Assembly: GCA_009731375.1 (NCBI GenBank) | Contig: BJOX01000010.1 | Coordinates: forward strand, 475,025-539,024 | Reading direction: 5' to 3' | DNA length: 64,000 bases | From: Paulinella micropora | Taxonomy: Eukaryota; Cercozoa; Imbricatea; Euglyphida | Shown: positions 54,091-64,000 of the stretch, in pieces | How positions within the stretch are numbered: the first letter of the stretch is position 1 | Layout of the letters: the number at the start of each line of letters is the position of its first letter | Program-made: the position numbers and the translations under genes | Notes under the pieces: model-generated | What the model saw: the letters and a program-made list of their open reading frames with translations, nothing else | The model's database searches: none | What the model was told of the DNA's origin: nothing

Positions 54091-54239
54091 ACTTACTTAC
54101 TTACTTATTTTTTTACTGTGTTACTTACTTATTCACTCACATACATAACATACATACATACATACATACATACATACAACAAACCACAGATCAAAATAAC
54201 CACAACCACCCTTCTATCCTCACGTATCATTCATTCATT

Positions 54240-54271
<32 letters not shown>

Positions 54272-54340
54272 CATACATACATGCATACATAATATACATA
54301 CATACATACATACATACATACATACATACATACATACATA
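53760..54340 (+). repeat. Type-2 islands, fourth cluster
   Basis: Islands near 53,850 and 54,035, then the CAACAAACCACAGATCAAA patch (54,176) shared with 35,174. Confidence 0.85.
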
Positions 54341-54486
54341 CATACATACATACTTACATACGTACTTGCTTACTGGGTTACCCACTTTCTTGCTTACATT
54401 CATTTACGTACATACATACATACATACATACATACGTACGTACTTACGTACGTACTTACTTACTTACTTACTTACTTACTTGCTTG

Positions 54487-54528
<42 letters not shown>

Positions 54529-54669
54529 CACTCTTACTTACTTACTTACTTACTCACTCACTTACTTACTTACGTACTTACTTACTGGGTTACCCACTTT
54601 CTTGCTTCATTCATACATACATACATACATACATACATGCATACATACATACGTACATACATACGTACG

Positions 54670-54721
<52 letters not shown>

Positions 54722-54927
54722 GTGTTACCCATTTTCTTGCTTACATTCATACATACATACATACATACATACATACATACATACATACGTACTTACGTAC
54801 TTACTTACTTACTTATTTACTTACTGGGTTACCCACTTTCTTACTTACATTCATTCATTCATACATACATACATACATACATACGTACGTACGTACGTAC
54901 GTACGTACTTACTTGCTTACTTACTTG

Positions 54928-54962
<35 letters not shown>

Positions 54963-55522
54963 TGCTACCCACTTTCTTGCTTACATACATACATGCATAC
55001 ATACATGCATACATACATGCATACATACATGCATACATACATACATACATAAGTGCGTACGTACGTACGTACGTACTTACTTACTTGCTTACTTGCTTAC
55101 TTACTTATGTGGTTACCCATTTTCTTGCTTACATTGATACATACATACATACATACCTACATACATACATACATACGTACGTACTTATTTACTTACTTAC
55201 TTACTGTTTTGGTTACCCGCGTACTTAATTGTTTATTTACTTACTTACTTACTTGGTTACCCTGTTTTCTTGCTTACATTCATAAATACGTGCATACATA
55301 CATACATACATACATACATACGTAGATACGTACGTACGTAATTATTTACTTATACTTACTTACATAGTTACCCACTTTCTTGCATACATACATACATACA
55401 TACATACATACATACATACATACTTGCTTACTTGCTTACTTGTTTACCCACTTTCCTGCTTACATTCATATATACATACATACATACATACATACATACA
55501 TACATACATACCTAGGTACGTG

Positions 55523-55553
<31 letters not shown>

Positions 55554-55579
55554 GTTTACTTGGTTACCCTCTTTCCTGC

Positions 55580-55610
<31 letters not shown>

Positions 55611-55972
55611 CAAACATACATACATACATACATACATACGTACGTACGTACGTACGTACGTACGTACTTATTTACATACTTGGTTACCCACTATCTTGCT
55701 TACATACATACATACATACATACATACATGCATGCATAGCACAACACAACATAACATAACGTAACGTAACATAACGTAACATAACATAACATAACATAAC
55801 ATAACATAACATAACATAACATAACATAACATAACATACATAACGTAACGTAACTTAATCATACATACATACATACATACATACATTCATACATACATAC
55901 GTGCAGACATGCATACATATTTATTTACATGCATGACCATCGTTTTGCAGGATCCACACATACTTACTTACG

Positions 55973-56010
<38 letters not shown>

Positions 56011-56075
56011 GTTGCTCACTTACTTACTTACTTACTTGCTTACGTACTTGCTTACTGGGTTACCCACTTTCTTGC

Positions 56076-56106
<31 letters not shown>

Positions 56107-56124
56107 CATACATACATGCGTACC

Positions 56125-56185
<61 letters not shown>

Positions 56186-56670
56186 TTTTGGTTACCCACT
56201 TTCTTGCTTACATTCATTCATACATACATACATACATACATACATACATACTTAGTTACTTACTTGCTTACTCGGTTACCCACTTTCCTGCTTACATACA
56301 TACATACATACATACATACGTCATTCATTCATTCATTCATTCATACATACATACATACATACATACAGACTTACATACTTGCTTACTTACTTATTTATTT
56401 ACGTACTTACTTACTGGGTTACCCACTTTCTTTCTTACATTCATTCACACATACATACATACATATATACAACATACATACATATATACATACAGACATA
56501 CATACATGCATACGTACTTACTTACTTACTTACTTACTTAATTACTTACTTACTTACTCACTTACTTACTTACGTACTTACTTACTTACTGGGTTACCCA
56601 CTTTCTTACTCACATTCATACGTTCATACATACATACATACATACATACGTACGTACGTTCGTACGTTCG

Positions 56671-56724
<54 letters not shown>

Positions 56725-56764
56725 GTTAGTTACTTACTTGCTTACGTACGTACGTACGTACGTG

Positions 56765-56826
<62 letters not shown>

Positions 56827-56858
56827 TTTCTTACGTACTGGGTTACCCACTTTATTGC

Positions 56859-56889
<31 letters not shown>

Positions 56890-57496
56890 CATGCATACGT
56901 ACGTACGTACGTAAGTACTTACTTACTTTTTTTACTTACGTACTTACTTACTTACTTACTGGTTTACCCACTTTCTTGCTTACATACATACATACATATA
57001 TACATACATACATACATACGTACGTACGTACGTACTTACTTACTTTTTTTACTTACTTACGTACTTACTTACTTACTTACTGGTTTACCCACTTTCTTGC
57101 TTACATTCATACATACATACATACATACGTACGTACATACGTACTTACTTACTTACTTCTTACTTAACTTACTTACGTACTTACTTACTGGGTTACCCAC
57201 TTTCTTGTTTACATTCATTCATACAACCATACATCCATACATCCATCCATACATACATACATACATACATACATAAATACATACATATATATGTACATAC
57301 ATACGTACGTACATACGTACGTACATACTTACTTACTTACTTACTTACGTACTGCCTTACTTCCTCTCTTACTTACTTACTTACGTACTTCATACTGGGT
57401 TACCCGCTTTCTTGCTTACTTTCGTTCATACGTACAGACATACATACATACATACATACATACATACATACGTGCGTACATACGTACGTATGTACG

Positions 57497-57532
<36 letters not shown>

Positions 57533-57867
57533 GGGTTACCCACTTTCTTGCTTACATTCATTCATACATACATACATACATACATACATACGTACGTACT
57601 TACTTACTTACTTACTTCTTACTTTACTTACTTACTTACTTACTTGCTTACTTACTTACTTACTTGGCTACCCACTTTCTTTCTTACATACATACATACA
57701 TACATACATACATGCATGCATGCATACATACATGCATACATGCATACATACATACATACATACATACATACATACATGCATGCATATACTTACTTATTTA
57801 CTTGGCTACCCACTTTTTTTCCTTGCTTCCATACATACATACATACATACGTACGTACGTACGTACG

Positions 57868-57903
<36 letters not shown>

Positions 57904-58044
57904 CATTTGGTTACCCATTTTCTTGCTTACGTTCTTACGTACATGCATGCATGCATGAATGCATGCATGCATACATACATACATACATACATAATGTACG
58001 TTCTTATTTACTTACTTACTTACTTACTTTTTTGGTTACCCACG

Positions 58045-58089
<45 letters not shown>

Positions 58090-58645
58090 GGTTACTCTTT
58101 TTTCTTGCTTACATTCATAAATACATGTATGCATACATGCATTCATTCATACATACATACATACATTCATACATACATACATACATACATACATACATAC
58201 ATACGTACGTACGTACGTACGCACGTACTTATTTACTTATAACATAACGTAACATAACATAATATAACATAACATAACATAACAGAACGTAACATAACGT
58301 AACGTAATCATACATACATACATACATACATACATATTTATTTACATACACGACTAACTTTTTGCAGGATCCACACATACGTACTTAATTACTTACTTAC
58401 TTGCGTATGTACGTACTTACTTACTGGGTTACCCACTTTCTTGCTTACACTCATTCATTCATTCATACATACATACATACATACATACATACATACATAC
58501 ATACATACATACGTACTTACTTACTTACTTACTTACTTACTGAGTTACCCACTTTTTTGCTTACTTTCATTCATTTATACATACATACATACATACATAC
58601 ATACATACATCATACACTTACTTACTTGGTTACCCACTTTCTTGC

Positions 58646-58676
<31 letters not shown>

Positions 58677-58716
58677 CATACATACACATACATACATACA
58701 TACATACATACATACA

Positions 58717-58776
<60 letters not shown>

Positions 58777-59026
58777 CACTTATTTGGTTACCGACTTTCC
58801 TGCTTACATTCATACATGCATACATGCATACATACATACATGCATACATACATACATACGTACGTACGTATGTACTTACTTACTTACTTACTTGCTTAAT
58901 TACTTGCTTACTTGCTTGCTTACTTGATTACACAGTTTCCTGCTTACATACATACATACATACTTACTTACTTACTTACTTACTTGTACTTACTTACTTA
59001 CTTACTTACATACTTACATACTTACA

Positions 59027-59063
<37 letters not shown>

Positions 59064-59186
59064 GCTTGCTTACCCACTTTCCTGCTTACATACATACCTA
59101 CATACATACCTACATACATACATACATACATACATACATACGTACGTACGTACATACATAAATATATACATACATACATACATACA

Positions 59187-59217
<31 letters not shown>

Positions 59218-59298
59218 GTACTTACTTACTTGCTTACTTACTTGGTTGCCCACTTTCCTGCTAACATTCATACATACATACATACATACATACATACG

Positions 59299-59343
<45 letters not shown>

Positions 59344-59560
59344 GGTTACCCACTTTCTTGCTTACATACATACATACATTCATACATTCATACATACATA
59401 CATACATACTTACTTACTTACTTATTTGGTTACCCACTTTCTTGCTTACATACATACATACATACATTCATACATGCATTCATTCATTCATACATACATA
59501 CATACATACATACATGCATGCATACTTACTTGCGTACTTACGTACTTACATACTTTCTTA
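54340..59560 (+). repeat. Type-3 islands, third and largest cluster
   Basis: More than thirty GGGTTACCC or GGTTACCC islands followed by CACTTTCTTGCTTACAT or a variant, in units of (CATA)n, (CGTA)n, (CTTA)n and island. The cluster is broken by two pentamer runs (55,741-55,855 and 58,230-58,305). Each pentamer run is followed by a GTTTTGCAGGATCC or TTTTTGCAGGATCC patch (55,941 and 58,350), so a larger order of about 2.4 kb is visible. No coding content. Confidence 0.88.
55741..55855. repeat. (ACATA)n/(ACGTA)n pentamer run
   Basis: AACATAACATAAC with AACGTAACGT changes. Similar runs lie at 35,287, 58,230, 27,212, 11,205 and 29,395. Confidence 0.93.
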
Positions 59561-60036
59561 CTTGCTTACTTTCTTAGTCTTACTTTCTTACTTACTGACT
59601 CACTTATTCACATACAATATTATATACATATATCCATACATACATTGCATATATACATACATACATACATATATAAATACATACATACATACGTACATAC
59701 TTTCATGTATACACACACAGGCATATACATACATACATACATACATACATACATACACACATACAGACATCCAGACAGACATACATACATACATACATAC
59801 ATGCATACATACATACATTTATCGCTACCTTTTTGCAGCCTTCATACTGACTTACTTACTTATTTACTTACTTTATATTCTTTTTACTTTCTTATTACTT
59901 GCTTACTTACTTACTTACTTACTTACTCAGTTTTTTACTTTATTACTTGCTTATTTACTCACATACATACATACATTACATACATACATTCATACATACA
60001 TAAATACATACGTCGCTACCTTTTTACAGCATTCAC

Positions 60037-60067
<31 letters not shown>

Positions 60068-60355
60068 ATTCTTCTTACTATTCTTCTTACTTTCTTCTTA
60101 CTTACTTACTTTCTTTCTTACTTACTTACTTACTTACTTAGTTTTTTTACTTTTTCACTTACTTATTTACTCACATACATACATACATACATACATACAT
60201 GTATATATACGTACATACATACATACATCGCTACCTTTTTGCAGCATTCACACTTTCTTAACTTACTTACTTACTTACTTACTTACTATTCTTCTTACTT
60301 ACTTACTTACTTACTTACTTAGTTTTTTACTTTATTACTTACTTGTTTACTCTTA

Positions 60356-60386
<31 letters not shown>

Positions 60387-60874
60387 TTACTCACATACAT
60401 ACATACATACATAAATACATACATACGTATGTATGTATGTATGTATGTATGTATGCATGTATGTATGTGTGTATGTATGTATGTATGTATATATGTATGT
60501 ATGTATGCATGTAAATGTATGTATGTATGTATGTATGTATGTATGTATGTATGTATGCATGCATGCATGCATGCATGCATGAATACATACATACATACAT
60601 ACAAACACACGTACGTACGTACGTACGTACGTACATGACAAAAATACATACAGACAGGCATACATAAGTGCATCCATCCGTTCATTCCTCATATATCTAC
60701 ATGAATCCCGGCATATTTATAACACACACACATACATACATACATACATACATACGTACGTACACACATACATACATGCATACATGCATGCATACATACA
60801 TACATACATATATAAATACGTCCGTACATACATACATGCAATACGTCATGCATGTATGTGTATACATATACATA

Positions 60875-60906
<32 letters not shown>

Positions 60907-61237
60907 TTATCGGTCTTTTTTTGCAGCATTCACACTTACTTAACTTACTTATCTTTCTTCTTACTTACTTACTTACTTACTTAGTTTTTTTACTTTGTTA
61001 CTAACTTATTCACTCACATACATAACATACATACATACAGACATACATACATACATTTATCACTACCTTTTTGCAGCATTCACAGTACTTACATACTTGC
61101 TTAGTTACTTACTTACTCAGTTTTTTACATTGTTACTTGCTTATTTATATACATACATACATACATACATACATACATACATACAAACACACATACATAC
61201 ATACATACATTTGTTGCTACTTTTTTGCAGCATTCAC

Positions 61238-61282
<45 letters not shown>

Positions 61283-61345
61283 ACTTACTTACTTACTTAG
61301 TTTTTTACTTTGTTGCTTACTTATTATTCACTCACATACATAACA

Positions 61346-61377
<32 letters not shown>

Positions 61378-61418
61378 CATACATACATACATACATACAT
61401 ACATACATACATACATAC
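59560..61418 (+). repeat. Type-2 islands, fifth cluster
   Basis: Islands near 59,836, 60,030, 60,241, 60,922, 61,073 and 61,227. Between 60,426 and 60,590 the tetranucleotide strand is reversed. Confidence 0.85.
60426..60590. repeat. (TATG)n micro-inversion inside (CATA)n
   Basis: The plus strand switches from CATA to TATG at TACATACGTATGTATG and back to CATA near GCATGCATGAATACATAC. Both switches sit in palindromic sequence (TACGTA; a GCATGCATGCATGC run). Flanking CATA and inner TATG can pair. Confidence 0.93.
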
Positions 61419-61735
61419 TTGTATGACACCAACTCTTGTCAGCATTCACACACACACACAAGCATTTTGCCCACCTTTGGCATTACATACATACATACAT
61501 ACATACATACATGCATACATACATACATACATACATACACTTACATGAATACATACTTGCTGGCATCGTTCGCCACTTACATCTCGACTTCGCTCCCCAC
61601 TTATCAGCAAAATCTTAACTGCATCTTTTACTTACTTCATGTTGTACTTTGTTATCCATTCAATCACCTTTTCAATTCCTCATTTTTACATACGTGCATC
61701 CATACATGCGTTCTTGCAGTACAAACGTCATTACA
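61419..61735. other. Conserved non-repetitive segment, copy C
   Basis: Third copy of the segment at 13,164 and 38,868: TGTATGACACCAACTCTTGTC to TTCTTGCAGTACAAACG. Confidence 0.8.
61581..61659 (-). pseudogene. Minus-strand exon-like stretch, copy C, frameshifted
   Basis: 79 nt with the same 4-bp AGTA insertion as copy A and the GTAAGT donor kept. Sharing the insertion with A, but not with B, groups A and C together at this site, although exon 1 and intron 1 group B with C. Confidence 0.3.
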
Positions 61736-61840
61736 TACATACATACATACATACATATACACATACATACATAAGTAGGTACATGCGTACGTACGCACCC
61801 ATACAGACACACACACACACGCACACATACATACATACAC

Positions 61841-61871
<31 letters not shown>

Positions 61872-62056
61872 CACACACACACATACACATACATACATAC
61901 ATACATACATACATACATACATAACATACATATATAACATACATATATAACATACATGTATAACATACATACATACATACATACATACTTACACACAATT
62001 TACATTACGTACATTATATATATATACACACACACACATACATACATATATACATA
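61736..62056. repeat. (CATA)n, copy C
   Basis: CATA field with the (CATAA)-type block near 61,920-61,965 and the ACACAATTTACATTACG marker near 61,992. Confidence 0.92.
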
Positions 62057-62393
62057 TTGTTGTTGTTGTTGTTGTTGTTGTTGTTTCTGTTGTTGTTGTT
62101 GTTGTTGTTGTTGTTGCTGTTAACTTGTTGCTGTTGTTGCTATTGATGTTGTTGTTGTTGTTGTTGTTGTTGTTATTGTTGCTGTGTCCTTGTTGTTGTT
62201 GTTGTTGTTGTTGTTGCTGCTGCTGCTGCTGCTGTTGTTGTTGCTGCTGTTGTTGCTGTTGTTGTTGTTGTTGCTGTTGTTGCTATTGCTATTGCTGTTG
62301 TTGCTGTTGTTGTTGCTCTTGTTGTTGTTGTTGCTGTTGTTGTTCTTGTTGTTGCTTTTGTTGTTGTTGTTGTTGCTATTGCTGTCCTTGCTG
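62057..62393. repeat. (GTT)n trinucleotide tract, copy C
   Basis: About 335 bp ending TTTCGCGCCGCAG, with its own pattern of GCT and CTT variants. Confidence 0.95.
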
Positions 62394-62406
62394 TTTCGCG
62401 CCGCAG

Positions 62407-62426
62407 CATGTACGACCGCAACATGC
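62407..62426 (+). other. Exon-0 candidate, copy C
   Basis: Unchanged 20-nt stretch after CGCCGCAG and before GTGCGTAC, about 400 bp ahead of exon 1. Confidence 0.35.
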
Positions 62427-62586
62427 GTGCGTACACACATACATACAAAAAACAACACCTTTACATACAGACATACATATATACATATATACATACATAC
62501 ATACATACATACATACATACATAGATACATACATACATACATACACACACATACATACACACATACATATGTACATACATAGTTAC

Positions 62587-62679
<93 letters not shown>

Positions 62680-62703
62680 GGATGGATAGATAGATAGATA
62701 CAT

Positions 62704-62739
<36 letters not shown>

Positions 62740-62822
62740 TCACTCTCTCTCTCTCTCTTCCTCTCTTCCTTTCTCCTTCTGCTCGCGCCTGTTCGTCCTC
62801 CTCTCCTCTCTCCTCTCTCTAG
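62587..62822. repeat. (GATA)n, (CT)n and pyrimidine tract, copy C
   Basis: GATA to about 62,702, then (CT)n, then the conserved pyrimidine tract ending TCTCTCTAG at 62,822. Confidence 0.93.
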
Positions 62823-62824
62823 CC

Positions 62825-62923
62825 ATGTCCGGTCAGGAGTTGGCCCAGGAGGCGTTGAACGGCAACCTGCAGCGCGTCAAGGACCTCTTGGCGCAGGGCG
62901 TGAGTGCCGACTCGGAAGACTCG
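62825..62923 (+). CDS. Ankyrin-repeat protein, exon 1 (copy C)
   Basis: 99 nt, same acceptor and GTAAGTGCG donor: MSGQELAQEALNGNLQR, then VKDLLAQGVSADSEDS. Leu at residue 11 is what the ankyrin helix pattern (A-x-x-G-x-x-x-x-V) tolerates best, so copy C may be nearest the original; A has Glu and B has Trp there. Later exons lie beyond the window. Its intron 1 begins like that of copy B, with (TTTA)n and the SINE. Confidence 0.88.
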
Positions 62924-63136
62924 GTAAGTGCGCGAGAGGGAGAGGAGGCAGGCAGAGCTGCAGACACACAGACCAGCCAGGAAAGACGGGGCAGTGCAGC
63001 GTCTAACCACACAACTACTTGTTCAACTATGAATTATTGTGAATGAAACACGTCAAACTGTGACTTAACAACGGCAGGCAGGGAACACTGTACCGCTAGC
63101 TTGAAGTCAGCTGCATGAGCATTACACATAATATAT
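62924..63136. other. Unique intron 1 sequence, copy C
   Basis: Matches 40,681-40,915 with two small deletions. Confidence 0.85.
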
Positions 63137-63192
63137 GGTTATTTATTTATTTATTTTAGTGATTTTATTCATTTATTCATTTATTTACATAT

Positions 63193-63235
<43 letters not shown>

Positions 63236-63252
63236 TTCATTCATTTATTCAC

Positions 63253-63283
<31 letters not shown>

Positions 63284-63330
63284 TTCATTCATTCATTTAT
63301 TCATTCATTTATTTATTTATTTATTCATTT

Positions 63331-63371
<41 letters not shown>

Positions 63372-63472
63372 TTCATTTATTCATTTATTCATTTATTCAT
63401 TTATTTACTTATTTACTTATTTATTTATTTATTTATTTATTCATTTATTTATTTATTTATTCATTCATGCAT

Positions 63473-63503
<31 letters not shown>

Positions 63504-63579
63504 TTCATTTATTTATTCATTTATTTATTCTTTGATTTATCATGGATTTATTCATTGATTTAATCATTGATTTATTCAT

Positions 63580-63610
<31 letters not shown>

Positions 63611-63641
63611 TTCATTTATTTATTCATTTATTTATTTATTC

Positions 63642-63713
<72 letters not shown>
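63137..63713. repeat. (TTTA)n then (TTA)n, copy C
   Basis: ATTT array to about 63,648, then a nearly perfect (TTA)n that ends at the SINE start. Confidence 0.96.
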
Positions 63714-63715
<2 letters not shown>

Positions 63716-63982
63716 GGACACCGTGATAGCCCAGTGGTCAAGTTCTACCATCTGGGCCCTGTCGCCAGTTCGATTCCCGTCGGTGCCACCAGTATTTTCA
63801 TTGAACATACCGATCCGTCTGGACCAGTATTTTCATTGAACATACCGGCCCGTCTGGAAGTGTTGGAACTGCCCTTGCGGGGGTGTCATTAGAGCTTATC
63901 GTCAATTTTTCGTACTCCCCTCACGGGTGAGACGATGGAGGCGCATGTGCAGAAATGCATCAGCCATTGACAGAGAAGCACT
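63714..63982 (+). mobile_element. tRNA-derived SINE with (TTA)n tail, copy C
   Basis: Counterpart of the SINE at 42,030: A box at 63,727-63,737, B box at 63,768-63,777, the two CAGTATTTTCATTGAACATA repeats, and the same body. (TTA)n lies on both sides, so it may have inserted into the tail of an earlier SINE or into a (TTA)n tract. It extends the age of the insertion to before the B/C duplication. The (TTA)n tail runs to the end of the window. Confidence 0.87.
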
Positions 63983-64000
63983 ATTATTATTATTATTATT

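Overview
The window is eukaryotic DNA. It has GT-AG introns, a gene with one 33-residue ankyrin repeat per exon, a LINE-type retrotransposon remnant, a tRNA-derived SINE, and very large amounts of tetranucleotide microsatellite. I cannot name the species. Only about 2% of the window looks protein-coding. The rest is (CATA)n, (CTTA)n, (TATC)n/(GATA)n, (GTT)n, (TTTA)n and (TTA)n arrays dotted with short conserved islands. Nearly all long open frames here are artefacts: (CATA)n has no stop codon in any of its six frames, and (TATC)n has none on the strand shown.

The layout is about two and a half tandem copies of a 22-25 kb unit. Each unit runs in this order: CATA/CTTA arrays with conserved islands; a conserved non-repetitive segment; a (GTT)n tract ending in a conserved CGCCGCAG acceptor-like site; (GATA)n and (CT)n; ankyrin exon 1; and then, where present, exons 2-6. 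Copy A has exon 1 at 14,718 (repeated at 16,061 across a gap), exon 2 at 16,830, exon 3 at 21,982, exon 4 at 23,868, exon 5 at 24,533 and exon 6 at 26,131. Copy B has exon 1 at 40,582, exon 2 at 44,422, exon 3 at 46,467 on the MINUS strand, exon 4 at 49,032, exon 5 at 49,644 and exon 6 at 51,175. Copy C enters at 62,825 and runs off the right end after exon 1. A partial unit lacking the ankyrin exons lies at 31,590-32,480. The predicted product is a small ankyrin-repeat protein with a charged helical tail, whose likely role is protein-protein interaction.

The 1-7,600 region is a (CATA)n field with a roughly 3 kb higher-order duplication. At 8,497-8,605 lies the 3' end of the same LINE found at 24.8-25.7 kb. 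A second, separate gene candidate lies at 9,117-10,553: a chain of microexons encoding a Ser/Asp/Glu-rich peptide, with a 51-nt exon duplicated.

The main points of interest are: (1) a whole block of copy B containing exon 3 is inverted between complementary (TATC)n and (GATA)n arrays, which would break that gene; (2) exon 3 lies between two diverged inverted arms that resemble the neighbouring ~147-bp satellite; (3) three families of short islands, each present in tens of copies in a single orientation, are embedded in the microsatellites; (4) both LINE copies end directly in (TATC)n, suggesting how the arrays were seeded; and (5) the 10-N gap at 15,351 is flanked by an apparently exact 1,333-bp duplication and is almost certainly an assembly artefact.
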